Below are positions 8,404-16,533 of a stretch of 64,000 nucleotides of DNA, piece after piece. The notes under the pieces are model-generated. The model was not told where the DNA came from and made no database searches. It saw only the letters and a list, made by a program, of their open reading frames with translations. How positions within the stretch are numbered: position 1 is the first letter of the stretch; each line of letters opens with the position of its first letter. Source of the stretch: Rhodanobacter sp. (lineage in GTDB: Bacteria > Pseudomonadota > Gammaproteobacteria > Xanthomonadales > Rhodanobacteraceae); assembly GCA_040371205.1 (NCBI GenBank), contig AP031382.1:620001-684000 (forward strand), written 5' to 3'. The position numbers and the translations under genes are program-made.

Positions 8404-8728
8404 CCTTGGGGTTCCCCTTGAGCTGGCGGTATAGTGGGATCGCGCGGTCCCATGACGAGAAGAAGCGTTTGTCTGATCGCAAGCGTCTAATCCAGACTGC
8501 AGGGTCGGGTGAATCGAAATCGGCCACATCAAGGAGATTCAGGTCCTTCGGCACCGTGAACGAGGCGAGATGGGGCTGGCCGGTCGCGCCGTCGAGACAA
8601 TACCTGTCGGTAAGTACCTCGATGGCGGCTTCGCGTGTGCCTAGGTGCGTGAAGGGATGCCACTGCTGCCCCTCCTGGGGCAGTGTGAAGGTGCCGTGGT
8701 ACCACGTCTGAGGAATGAGTTGCGCCAC
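8404..8728 (-). pseudogene. short gene of unknown function truncated by IS copy 1 (cargo of the mini-transposon)
   Basis: From GTG 8728, preceded by AAGGA, about 108 codons read MAQLIPQTWYHGTFTLP, then HPFTHLGTREAAIEVL and NLLDVADFDSPDP, and run into the IS. The YHGT tetrapeptide followed by H-x-GT-x-x-AA resembles the start of ADP-ribosyltransferase-like folds, but the similarity is short and no catalytic glutamate can be placed, so the function is open. The 3' part is lost or displaced; only about 85 bases of mini-element remain beyond the IS. Confidence 0.5.
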
Positions 8729-8975
8729 GCGCGCGTCCTTAGAGTCCTTGGCCTAGCGACATGGTACCCCTGTCCTGTGTGCATTGGGCTGGGTCAGTGC
8801 TCGCGATACCGTCCAGCCGGAAGGTGCCCGGTCGTGGCGATGGAGTGCACCCTCGACGGGTCGCCGGCGATGGCGGCCGCCGTCCCGGCCGCGGATGGTC
8901 GTGCAGGCCATGACCTTGGCCGCCGGCGCGCCATCTAACTGATTGATCTAAAATGATTAAATATCCGATCGCGAA
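8729..8975. other. non-coding interior of the mini-transposon
   Basis: No convincing gene. The right part (about 8938-8975) is AT-rich (TGATTGATCTAAAATGATTA) and may hold the promoter of the truncated gene, which reads away from it. Confidence 0.4.
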
Positions 8976-9101
8976 ACTAGCATCTTTTGGGTGTTGAGCG
9001 GTAAGAAACCAGCGCCTTATGAGGGCTGTCCGCTAGCAACTGTCGCGCCCAAATTTGCCGCAGCCCCCGTCCTTGCTGATCGCGAGCTAGCTGCTTTTGG
9101 G
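8976..9101 (-). repeat. dispersed transposon-end repeats (sparse end)
   Basis: On the minus strand, units like those at 7103-7168 occur at 9101-9086 (CCCAAAAGcaGCTAGC), 9023-9008 (CTCATAAGgcGCTGGT) and 8991-8976 (CCCAAAAGatGCTAGT), with a weaker GCTAG half-match at 9037-9032. Orientation is inverted relative to the other end, and the first unit again starts 10 bases inside the TGTGGG tip. Confidence 0.7.
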
Positions 9102-9148
9102 GAAACCCACAAGACTCTTTGAGTGCGGAGCCTCCACATTCAATCAGA

Positions 9149-9370
9149 TTACAGCTCGAAGTAGCGGCTCGCAATTGACAGGTAAATGGCCTTGTCTCTT
9201 TCTGTAGCCCCGCCCTGAGCGTCATCACCCTTGCTGCTTTGTGGAGCTACCTTGGTGACGGATTGAGTGGAGGGCATATCCTTCCCCGAGGGACGGGCCC
9301 GGGCGCCGATGTCCCCGAATACACGAAGCTCAAGCTGCTGAGGGTGTTGGGCTTTGCGGTTCGTTGCCAT
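9149..9370 (-). CDS. small protein of unknown function coupled to the deaminase gene
   Basis: 73 aa (MATNRKAQHPQQLELRVFGD ... ERDKAIYLSIASRYFEL). The ATG at 9370 is chosen because GGGGAG lies 8 nt upstream; it overlaps the end of the deaminase gene by 41 bases in another frame, which suggests translational coupling. The middle is Ser/Gln/Asp-rich and probably disordered; the last 17 residues look helical. No family recognised. It may be a regulator or partner of the deaminase, or the truncated start of a longer gene cut when the locus was rearranged. Confidence 0.5.
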   Translation of the reverse strand: MATNRKAQHPQQLELRVFGDIGARARPSGKDMPSTQSVTKVAPQSSKGDDAQGGATERDKAIYLSIASRYFEL

Positions 9371-11024
9371 GGTCATCACTCCCCGGTTTTGCGACGGCAA
9401 GTGCGGGAAAATTCAGTTCTTTTTCAGTCACTTCCGCAACTACAGCCTGTTCAAGTCGTGGGATAGCCTTGAGGCTCACCTTCGTTGTTGGCTGAGCATC
9501 TGATCGACGGGGCAAGCTTAGCACGCCATTTTTCTTCCGGTCACCAGCTTCGAATAGTTCGATGAAGCGTCTCGGTGCGACGCCATCAAACTGAAGAAGT
9601 CGAACTTTTTTTTGGTCGTCGGCACGTTCCGATAACGTATCACTGTGTAGCTTAGTGGCCATGCTTTTCCTGTATGGCTCAATGTAATAAATCTCATTTA
9701 TGCCGGCGGCGACAATGTGTCTTGCACACGAATGGCAGGGGTAGGTTGTAACAAAAATTTTCCCTCCAACAAGTCGCTCTCCGGCTATTCTTGAGGCGGT
9801 GAGTATCGCATGCATTTCCGCATGAATCGCGCGAGAAAATTCTATAAGATCCTTGACTCTTGTGTTGTCTCTAATGGCCTCTTTTGCGGAAAGGATTTGA
9901 TTCGAATCTATTAATTTAACCTTTACTAGACTGTCCACGATTGCTTGAAGAATGCTATCTTTCTCGCGGTCATTGAAACAGGCGCCTCTGGGCAAGGCGA
10001 AGCATCGCTGATCTTTGGTGGGGTGGATGATTTCATGAGTTATTGGTGGTTTGCCATATAATCCGCCACCCTTTTGTGGAACATCATTCCAGCCAACGGC
10101 TAGTAGCTCGCCTGTTGAGCTAGTGACTGCGGCACCAACTTGTCGTGAAAGGCAGGCGGAATTCCGGGCTGCGGATGCTGATGCATACATCGCTGCTTCT
10201 TCCGGGTTTGGTGTGATTATACTTGATTGAAAGATAAGTGAGAATAGGCGCCTTAGCTTCTTTAGTATTTGTGGAATGGCATCAGATTCTTCGGGGCTAT
10301 GCGCCGCATGATCGACCCGTAGGAAAAAGTCGCATCTTGGAAATGTGTTCCTTACGGATTGTCCGTGCGCGAATTCTTCACCTGAATCAGTATCAACCAG
10401 ATCGTCAATTTCATTTTCTGAAAAAGCTCCGGGTTGACTTAGATTTTCCCTTCTTGTTTCAATTGTAGAGAAAACTCCTATTGAAAGTAGTGCGTCACCA
10501 TAAATTAGTCGAAGTAAATCCAATTCCGCATCGTTTTTTATCGAGTCTATAATGTGGCAAAAGCGATAACCGCGAATATTTTTCCCGCCAGATTTTCTAT
10601 TTTCATTAGCGGCATCGGAGATTTCTCCTAGATTATCCTGCCGATCGCCACTTATCTTGGCAATAGCTAATTTAGCAAGGACGTCATTCCCAAATTTTTG
10701 TCTCAGCTTGTCGCCGGCATTTATAAGTGATTTTATTTCCTTGAATCGAGATGAGCTGTCAATTGCCACGTCTACCTTGGTGGCGTTTATTTTTATCAAA
10801 TCACTAAGTCTAATGTTTTCGCAGGTATAGCGATGCTCTCGAAGGGCGTTGCATATCTGTTCGGCAGTTTCATGTAGTGGAGACCCGATCGGTCCACAGA
10901 GAGCAATGACTAGTTCAGGTGTGAGGCTGGCGGTCGCTTCCGCGCTTGAATTAACGGCTCGCTGGTTTGCAGCTCCTCGGGATGGAGGCTTGGGTGCCGA
11001 GGCTGAAGATTTGACTGCTGGCAT
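9330..11024 (-). CDS. AvcD-like antiphage deoxycytidylate deaminase (P-loop plus dCMP/dCTP deaminase)
   Basis: 564 aa from ATG 11024 (strong GGAAGGGGAA upstream). A Ser/Ala/Pro-rich N-terminal tail is followed by a P-loop-like GPIGSP (44-49) and a NMP-kinase-like region to about 270, then a zinc deaminase domain: YASASAARNSACLSRQVGA, H401-A-E403 and PC430HSC433. This two-domain layout matches the AvcD/CdaA-type deaminases that deplete dC nucleotides during phage infection; family members are controlled by the AvcI RNA. Base composition is clearly less GC-rich than the neighbours, indicating transfer. Housekeeping dCMP deaminase is unlikely because those are only about 150-180 aa. Confidence 0.8.
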   Translation of the reverse strand: MPAVKSSASAPKPPSRGAANQRAVNSSAEATASLTPELVIALCGPIGSPLHETAEQICNALREHRYTCENIRLSDLIKINATKVDVAIDSSSRFKEIKSLINAGDKLRQKFGNDVLAKLAIAKISGDRQDNLGEISDAANENRKSGGKNIRGYRFCHIIDSIKNDAELDLLRLIYGDALLSIGVFSTIETRRENLSQPGAFSENEIDDLVDTDSGEEFAHGQSVRNTFPRCDFFLRVDHAAHSPEESDAIPQILKKLRRLFSLIFQSSIITPNPEEAAMYASASAARNSACLSRQVGAAVTSSTGELLAVGWNDVPQKGGGLYGKPPITHEIIHPTKDQRCFALPRGACFNDREKDSILQAIVDSLVKVKLIDSNQILSAKEAIRDNTRVKDLIEFSRAIHAEMHAILTASRIAGERLVGGKIFVTTYPCHSCARHIVAAGINEIYYIEPYRKSMATKLHSDTLSERADDQKKVRLLQFDGVAPRRFIELFEAGDRKKNGVLSLPRRSDAQPTTKVSLKAIPRLEQAVVAEVTEKELNFPALAVAKPGSDDHGNEPQSPTPSAA

Positions 11025-11345
11025 TCGTTTTCCCCTTCCATGCGAATGATTGTTCGCGATGATGCCTTCTAGATGGAGCGAAGGCAATTAAGCTGTTAAC
11101 TGCTCACCGTCGGCCCATGGGGCGCTCATGAGCAAACAATGGAACAAGCAACCGGGTTTGGTTCACTCATCAGACCCGAACCAGCCCGGCGTGCCGGCAC
11201 ATGCATTGCGGTTGGGCGACGCTTCGGGCGCGGCGTTGCGCTCCGGCAGCCATCCCGCAGACAGCTTGGGCCTAGTAGGATGACGGTTCGCCTCGGCCCG
11301 TGGTGGCTTGCGGCACCTCTCGAACCTTGCCATCGGATCTTGCCC
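11025..11345. other. intergenic region between the deaminase and the Skp-like gene
   Basis: Divergent promoters are expected here. Two small hairpins lie just upstream of the deaminase start: 11042-11057 (5-bp stem) and 11064-11085 (6-bp stem). In known AvcID systems a regulatory RNA is encoded upstream of avcD, so this is where an AvcI-like RNA could be; the sequence alone does not prove one. Confidence 0.35.
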
Positions 11346-11957
11346 ATGAACATGCACCGCCCCTTGCTCGTTGCCGCGCTGGCCGCCACCGCCGGCCTTT
11401 CCTTCGCTTTTGCCGCGCCGGTACGTGCCGCCACGGCGCCGGCCGCCAATACGCTGGAAGGCAACCCGGTGCCGGGCGTGTGCATGCTGTCGCGCGAGGC
11501 GGTGTTCGCGCAGTCCAAGGTGGGCCAGGCCGCGAGCGAGCGCCTGAAGTCGCTGGCGGAGCAGCAGCAGTCGCTGCTGGAGAGCCAGCGCAAGCCGCTG
11601 GAAGCGGACATCCAGGCGTTCCAGCAGAAGAGCACTTCGCTCACCGAGTCGCAGCGCCAGCAGCTGGGTCAGGCGCTGCAGCAGCGCATGCAGGCTTTCC
11701 AGGCGCAGGCCGGCCAGCTTGAGCAGCGCATCCAGCTGACCCGCGGCAAGGTGATGGAGCAGATCGGCCAGCAGGCGCAGCCCGTCGTCAACAGCGCCTA
11801 CAACAGCCACCACTGCGGCCTGCTGCTGAACCGCGACGCGGTGCTGGGCGGCAACACCAGCAACGACCTCACCTCCGACGTGGTGAGCGGCCTCGACGCC
11901 AAGATCACCTCGCTCAACTTCAACCTGGAGCCGCTGCCGGCCAGCACCGGCAAGTAA
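11346..11957 (+). CDS. Skp/OmpH-family periplasmic chaperone
   Basis: 203 aa from ATG 11346. Signal peptide to about residue 28 (LSFAFAAPVRA), then a long Gln-rich coiled coil (about 60-150: LKSLAEQQQSLLESQRKPLE, QALQQRMQAFQAQ), the tentacle architecture of OmpH/Skp proteins that escort outer-membrane proteins. It is not in the usual bamA-skp-lpxD cluster, so it is probably a paralogue. Confidence 0.75.
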   Translation: MNMHRPLLVAALAATAGLSFAFAAPVRAATAPAANTLEGNPVPGVCMLSREAVFAQSKVGQAASERLKSLAEQQQSLLESQRKPLEADIQAFQQKSTSLTESQRQQLGQALQQRMQAFQAQAGQLEQRIQLTRGKVMEQIGQQAQPVVNSAYNSHHCGLLLNRDAVLGGNTSNDLTSDVVSGLDAKITSLNFNLEPLPASTGK

Positions 11958-12135
11958 GCGCCAGGCGCAACACGACGACCTCGGATGGCGGCCGCGCGCA
12001 TCGTGCGGCCGCCATTCTTTTTGGCGGGGCGGCTGTGCCGGGTCGCGCAGGCACTGTGCGGAACCGGGCACAAACGCAGGGAGCGGCTTGGCCCGGTGTT
12101 AGAGTGCCCGGTCAACCACCGCTGCGGAGCATGCC

Positions 12136-13056
12136 ATGACCATCGACGCCTTCTACCCCATCGGCACGCCCGGCACGCCCTGGGGCGCGGTGGAAGTGGC
12201 CGAATGGCGTGCGCGCCAGCGTCGCCTGCGCAGCTACGCCGACGAAGTGCAGGGCCGTATCGAGGCCTTGCGCGCGAACTTCGAGGTAGCCGAATACGGC
12301 CGGTTGGACTACGCGCCGGAAAGCTATCCGCTGTTCGTGGTGAAGAGCCGTGACTGGAACGACGCGCTGCCCGTGATGGTGGTCACCGGCGGCGTGCATG
12401 GTTACGAAACCAGCGGCGTGCACGGTGCGCTGCAATTCCTCGAACACGACGCGGCGGCCTATGCCGGCCGCGCCAACCTGCTGGCCGTGCCCTGCGTGAG
12501 CCCGTGGGGCTACGAGCGCATCCACCGCTGGAACCCCGACGCGCTCGATCCCAACCGCAACTTCCGCGCGGACAGCCCGGCGCAGGAATCCGCCGCACTG
12601 TGGCGCCTGCTGTCGCCGCTGCGCGATACGGCGCGCATGCACATCGACCTGCACGAAACCACCGACACCGACGAAAGCGAATACCGCCCCGCGCTGGCCG
12701 CGCGCGACGGCCAGCCGTTCGAGCCAGGCACCATCCCCGACGGCTTCTACCTGTGCGCGGACAGCGCGCAGCCGGAGCCGGATTTCCAGCAGGCGGTGAT
12801 CGCGGCGGTGGCCAAGGTCACCCACATCGCGCCGGCCGACCCCGACGGCACCCTCATCGGCTCGCCGGCGGTGGCGCCGGGCGTGATCGAATACGACTGC
12901 CGCGGGCTGGGCTTGTGCGCCGGCATCACCAACGCGCGCTACCGCACCACCACCGAGGTCTACCCGGACAGCCCGCGCGCCACGCCCGCGCAATGCAACG
13001 ACGCGCAGGCCGCGGCGGTGTGCGCGTCGATCGACTACGCGCTGGCGCGGGGCTGA
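12136..13056 (+). CDS. M14-family zinc carboxypeptidase-like protein
   Basis: 306 aa, probably cytoplasmic (no signal peptide). Zinc ligands H88-x-x-E91 (GGVHGYETSG) and H173 in MHIDLHETTD fit the M14 HxxE...H pattern of carboxypeptidases and aspartoacylase/succinylglutamate desuccinylase relatives. DPNRNF (about 138-143) supplies the usual substrate-binding Asn-Arg. ATG 12136 is 6 bases after GCGGAGC. Substrate unknown. Confidence 0.8.
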   Translation: MTIDAFYPIGTPGTPWGAVEVAEWRARQRRLRSYADEVQGRIEALRANFEVAEYGRLDYAPESYPLFVVKSRDWNDALPVMVVTGGVHGYETSGVHGALQFLEHDAAAYAGRANLLAVPCVSPWGYERIHRWNPDALDPNRNFRADSPAQESAALWRLLSPLRDTARMHIDLHETTDTDESEYRPALAARDGQPFEPGTIPDGFYLCADSAQPEPDFQQAVIAAVAKVTHIAPADPDGTLIGSPAVAPGVIEYDCRGLGLCAGITNARYRTTTEVYPDSPRATPAQCNDAQAAAVCASIDYALARG

Positions 13057-13118
13057 GGGCGCAAGCGCCGGATGTGTGCGAGCATCGCGCTTCCCCTTCG
13101 CCGCGATGCGAGCCCGCC

Positions 13119-13493
13119 ATGAAATACCTGCTGCTGGTCTACTGCGACGACGCACTGCTTGAGGCGTTGCCGTCGGGCGAGTTCGACGCGCGCATGCATG
13201 CGTGCATCACGCACGCGGACGGGTTGCGCGCACGGGGCAAGCTGCTCGATGCGCAGCAGCTGGAGGCGCCGGCCACCGCGAAGTCGGTACGCATCCGCGC
13301 AGGCAAGACCTTCGTGCTGGACGGCCCGTTCGCGGAAACCAAGGAATACCTCGCCGGCTTCAACCTGGTCGAAGCGGACAGCGAAGAAGAAGCGCTGCGC
13401 ATGGCTGCCGACCTGCCGTGGGCGCAGACCGGTTGCATCGAGGTGCGGCCGCTGCGCGATTTCGCGGCGGTGCGCCGGCGCGTGGGCGCGTGA
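13119..13493 (+). CDS. YCII-related (DGPF) domain protein
   Basis: 124 aa. MKYLLLVYCDD at the start and the signature FVLDGPFAETKEYLAGF identify the YCII/DGPF family, small dimeric alpha-beta barrel proteins of unknown biochemical role that often sit beside ECF sigma factors. No sigma-factor gene is adjacent here. It follows the M14 peptidase gene by 62 bases on the same strand. Confidence 0.85.
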   Translation: MKYLLLVYCDDALLEALPSGEFDARMHACITHADGLRARGKLLDAQQLEAPATAKSVRIRAGKTFVLDGPFAETKEYLAGFNLVEADSEEEALRMAADLPWAQTGCIEVRPLRDFAAVRRRVGA

Positions 13494-13512
13494 CCCCCGG
13501 GGTGCGACGCCG

Positions 13513-14265
13513 TCACGGTTTCGGGATGCTGGTCTCCACCACCGTGTCCAGCACGTAGGCAGGCGCATTGCCGTTGGCATAGCGCTTCACGCGCACGATG
13601 TTGTGCACGCCGTCCTGGTGGGTGTAGCCCTCGATGGCCGGCAGCGTTTGCCATTCGCCCGGCGTGCCGCTGACGAGGCCGTTCGTGTCGTAGTGCACCT
13701 CGCGCACGTGCAGGCAGCGGCCCTGCGGGCAAGGCACGGTCTGTGCCGCCACTTCGAGGAATTCGGTGACGCCGGGGCCGTGGTAGCGGGTCTCGGCGGT
13801 GGGCATGCCGTCGAAATCCAGCGTGTCGCCGCTGGCGGTGCGCAACTGCAGTTGCGGCGTATCGCCGTGCTTGGTGACCGCGATGGCGGGATGGCTGGCG
13901 AGGCGCTGCCCGATCAGGCCGTCCAGCCGGTTCAGCGCGGGGTCGGCGCAGGCCATCATGGTGTGCATCATCGGGCCGACCATCAGTTGGCCGTTCTCGA
14001 TCCGGTAGCTGCCGCCCATGCCGTTGCAGGCGTTGCGCACGCTGAGGCGACCGTCGGCGAAGTCCAGTTGCAGCGGTTTGTCCGGGCGCACGAACAGCAC
14101 GGCGAGGCGCTGTCCGTCGTGGTCGATGGCCTGCGCCAGTTGCCAGTGGTAGGCGCCAAGCAGCGCGGCATCCGGCGTGGTCGCGTGGGCGGCCGGCGGC
14201 AAGCTCGCGCAGGCGGCCAGAGTGGCAAGGGCAAGCGGCAGCAGCAACGGCAGAGGGCGGCGCAT
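13513..14265 (-). CDS. META/DUF4377 domain lipoprotein
   Basis: 250 aa with a lipoprotein signal (lipobox LATLAAC, Cys19). First domain about 35-150: META/HslJ fold (WQLAQAIDHDGQ, RNACNGMGGSYRIENGQL). Second domain about 160-250: DUF4377 (CLHVREVHYDTNG, GEWQTLPAIEGYTHQDG, NIVRVKRYA). Envelope protein of unknown molecular function; HslJ relatives affect heat or novobiocin resistance. Convergent with the DGPF gene, whose stop is 19 bases away. Confidence 0.85.
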   Translation of the reverse strand: MRRPLPLLLPLALATLAACASLPPAAHATTPDAALLGAYHWQLAQAIDHDGQRLAVLFVRPDKPLQLDFADGRLSVRNACNGMGGSYRIENGQLMVGPMMHTMMACADPALNRLDGLIGQRLASHPAIAVTKHGDTPQLQLRTASGDTLDFDGMPTAETRYHGPGVTEFLEVAAQTVPCPQGRCLHVREVHYDTNGLVSGTPGEWQTLPAIEGYTHQDGVHNIVRVKRYANGNAPAYVLDTVVETSIPKP

Positions 14266-14369
14266 GGCGTTCTCCGTGAAGTGGCGCAGGGCATGAGCTT
14301 AGGCCAGCCGCGGCGCCGTGGCGATGTCGCGGATAATGTGCGCTTCCCAGCGATTCAGGTACGACGGCC

Positions 14370-15083
14370 ATGTTGAAAATGGTGGGTTTCGACGGCGACG
14401 ACACGCTGTGGCGCAGCGAGGACTATTTCCGCGCGGCCAACGCCGAGTTCGCCGCCATCGTGGGCCGCTACGCCGACCTTGCCGACGACGCGGTGCACGC
14501 GCGCATGCTGGCCACCGAGCGCGGCAACCTTTCGTTGTTCGGCTACGGCGCCAAGGGCATGACGCTGTCGATGGTGGAGACCGCCATTGCGATCAGCGAG
14601 GCCCGCATCAGCGCGCAGGACATCCATCGCCTGGTGGAGATCGGCAAGCGCGTGCTGCAGCATCCGGTGGAACTGCTGCCCGGCATCCGCGAGGCGGTGG
14701 CGGCGGTGGCCGAGGCGCATGCGGTGGTGCTGATCACCAAGGGCGACCTGTTCCACCAGGAGAAGAAGGTGGCCGAATCGGGCCTGGCCGACCTGTTTCG
14801 CCGCATCGAGATCGTGTCGGAGAAAGACACCGCCACCTACCGGCGCCTGCTCGACGAGTTCGGCGTGGCGCCGCACGAGTTCGCGATGGTGGGCAACTCG
14901 CTGCGCTCGGACATCGAGCCGGTGCTGCGCCTCGGCGGCTGGGGCGTGCACGTGCCGTACCACGTGACCTGGGCGCACGAGCTGGAGAACAGCCTGGCCG
15001 CGGCGGATGCGCCGCGCATGCGCGAAGCGGCGCATGCGGCGGAGATCCCCGCCGCGCTGGCGCAACTGGCCGCGCTGGCCTGA
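14370..15083 (+). CDS. HAD-superfamily hydrolase
   Basis: 237 aa. HAD motif I is GFDGDDTLW (nucleophile D8, acid D10), motif II VLITKGD, motif III around K in QEKKVAESG, motif IV VGNSLRSDIEP. The cap is alpha-helical (subclass I), as in phosphatases of the YjjG/phosphoglycolate type. The stop TGA overlaps the ATG of the PIN gene (ATGA), so the two are co-translated. Confidence 0.88.
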   Translation: MLKMVGFDGDDTLWRSEDYFRAANAEFAAIVGRYADLADDAVHARMLATERGNLSLFGYGAKGMTLSMVETAIAISEARISAQDIHRLVEIGKRVLQHPVELLPGIREAVAAVAEAHAVVLITKGDLFHQEKKVAESGLADLFRRIEIVSEKDTATYRRLLDEFGVAPHEFAMVGNSLRSDIEPVLRLGGWGVHVPYHVTWAHELENSLAAADAPRMREAAHAAEIPAALAQLAALA

Positions 15084-15523
15084 TGGCCGCGCCGCCGCGC
15101 CTGGTGCTGGACACCAACGTCTGCCTCGACCTGTTCGTGTTCGGCGACGCGGCGTGCGCCGCCCTGCGCGACGCGCTGGCCGGCGGCGCGGTGCAGGCGA
15201 TCGGCGATGCGGCTTGCCGCGAGGAGTGGCTGGCCGTGCTGAGCTATCCGCAACTGGCGCTTGATGCCGCGCGGCGCGATGCGGCGCTGGCGGCGTTCGA
15301 CGCGCGGTTGCCGTTGCTGGCGGACGCGGAACACCGCCCGCCGCCGGCGCCGAAGTTGCCGCGTTGCGCCGATCCGGACGACCAGAAGTTTCTCGAACTT
15401 GCCCAGGCCGGCGGCGCGCGATGGCTACTTACCCGCGACAAGGCGCTGCTGAAGCTGGCGCGGCGCACGCGCCGCGACCACGGTTTCGACATCGTCACGC
15501 CGCAGGCGTGGTCGCGCGGCTAG
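15083..15523 (+). CDS. PIN-domain nuclease-like protein
   Basis: 146 aa. The PIN fold acidic residues are visible: D10 (LVLDTNVCLDL), E48 region (CREEWL), D97/D100 (CADPDDQKFLELA) and D119 (WLLTRDKALLKL). The family includes VapC-type toxins, annotated 'putative toxin-antitoxin system toxin, PIN family'. No antitoxin gene is next to it; it is instead coupled to a HAD hydrolase by a 1-base overlap, so a housekeeping RNA-processing role is equally possible. Confidence 0.8.
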   Translation: MAAPPRLVLDTNVCLDLFVFGDAACAALRDALAGGAVQAIGDAACREEWLAVLSYPQLALDAARRDAALAAFDARLPLLADAEHRPPPAPKLPRCADPDDQKFLELAQAGGARWLLTRDKALLKLARRTRRDHGFDIVTPQAWSRG

Positions 15524-15780
15524 GCCTCGTCGGCGAACCCGGTGTAGTTGTCGGGAAACACCGGCGCGCCGTCTTCCTCCAGCGCGAGCACCGCGGCCAG
15601 GGCGTCCTCGGCGGCGCGCTCGGCCACGTCCTGGTGGCGGAAGCTGCGGTTTTCGCAGATCGCGTAGTACACGGGGAAGCCGTGGCCGTGCGGCACCACG
15701 GACAGCCATGCCGTATAGCGCGAGCCTTCGAGGCTGGCGCCGGAGCGCACGGTGTAATCCGGGAATTCGCGTTCGGCCAT
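15520..15780 (-). CDS. conserved-looking small hypothetical protein
   Basis: 86 aa, acidic, soluble (MAEREFPDYTVRSGASLEGS ... PDNYTGFADEA). No domain recognised. Convergent with the PIN gene and overlapping its stop by 4 bases; codon usage matches the neighbours, which supports it being real. Confidence 0.55.
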   Translation of the reverse strand: MAEREFPDYTVRSGASLEGSRYTAWLSVVPHGHGFPVYYAICENRSFRHQDVAERAAEDALAAVLALEEDGAPVFPDNYTGFADEA

Positions 15781-15814
15781 GGCAGTCGTCCGGTTTGCTT
15801 GCGGCGTGCGTAGT

Positions 15815-16456
15815 TTAGTCGTCGAGCTGGACGAGGGCGATGCCCTGCGCTTCCAGCGCGGCGCGGGTGGCCGCGTTGCTGGCCGGCGTCACCGGGCACG
15901 TCAGGTCCCACAGCACGCCGACCTCGAAGCCTTCCTTCAGCGCGTCCTGCGCCGACCACAGCACGCAGATGTCGCGGGCGAGGCCGCACAGCAGCAGCCT
16001 GTCCACGCCGCGGTCGCGCAGCCAGCCGGCCAGGCCGGTGGTGGGACGCGTGCCTTGGGGGCCGTGGTTCTCGCGGAAGGCGCTGTAGGAATCCACGCGC
16101 GGGTCGCTGCCCTTGCGCAGCACCAGGTCCACCGGCGACCAGTCGACGCCCGCATGCAGCTCGGCGCCCGGCGTGCCCTGCACGCAGTGGTCCGGCCACA
16201 GCGTGTGCACGTGGCCGTACAGCTCCAGCGAGTCGAACGCCTGCGCATAGGGATGCGAGCTGGCGAAGGAAATGTGCCCTGCCGGATGCCAGTCCTGCGT
16301 GGCCACCACGTGGCGGAAGCGGCGCGCGCGCAGCAGGCGATCGATGCCGGGCACGATGGCATCGCCCTCGTGGCAGGCCAGCGCGCCGCCGGGCATGAAA
16401 TCCGGTTGCACGTCCACCACGATCAAGGCGGTGCGTTCGGTAATGGCGAAAGACAT
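15815..16456 (-). CDS. pncA: nicotinamidase (pyrazinamidase)
   Basis: 213 aa from ATG 16456. Isochorismatase-like hydrolase that converts nicotinamide to nicotinate for NAD salvage. Catalytic triad D15 (VVDVQPDFMPGGAL), K115 (LRKGSDP) and C164 (GLARDICV); metal site in QDWHPAGHISFASSH. Length and motif spacing match bacterial PncA. Stands alone, 34 bases from the small hypothetical gene. Confidence 0.93.
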   Translation of the reverse strand: MSFAITERTALIVVDVQPDFMPGGALACHEGDAIVPGIDRLLRARRFRHVVATQDWHPAGHISFASSHPYAQAFDSLELYGHVHTLWPDHCVQGTPGAELHAGVDWSPVDLVLRKGSDPRVDSYSAFRENHGPQGTRPTTGLAGWLRDRGVDRLLLCGLARDICVLWSAQDALKEGFEVGVLWDLTCPVTPASNAATRAALEAQGIALVQLDD

Positions 16457-16533
16457 GGCGATTCCGCGTATGAGCACGGGCAGAGTCTAACGCGCAGGCA
16501 TAATGCCGGTGAGTGCGAACGGAACAGGGTGCG

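Larger units (their letters stand above)
7093..9111. mobile_element. non-autonomous Tn7/Tn5053-superfamily-like mini-transposon, interrupted by an IS3 element
   Basis: Both ends read TGTGGG inward; the first 26 bases of the two ends match at 20 positions (TGTGGG, then CCCAAAAG and GCTAG at identical offsets). The element is flanked by a perfect 5-bp direct repeat AGACT (7088-7092 and 9112-9116). One end has three repeats with an exact 22-bp period, the other has dispersed inverted copies, the arrangement known for TnsB/TniA-type transposase binding sites. It encodes no transposase. Without the 1224-bp IS it is about 0.8 kb and carries one short gene at 8404-8728. It inserted between nrdJb and the deaminase region. 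Confidence 0.75.

Noticed and set aside
8977-9228. 83-codon minus-strand gene
   Set aside because: It spans the right transposon end and overlaps the better-supported 73-aa gene in another frame; no family features.
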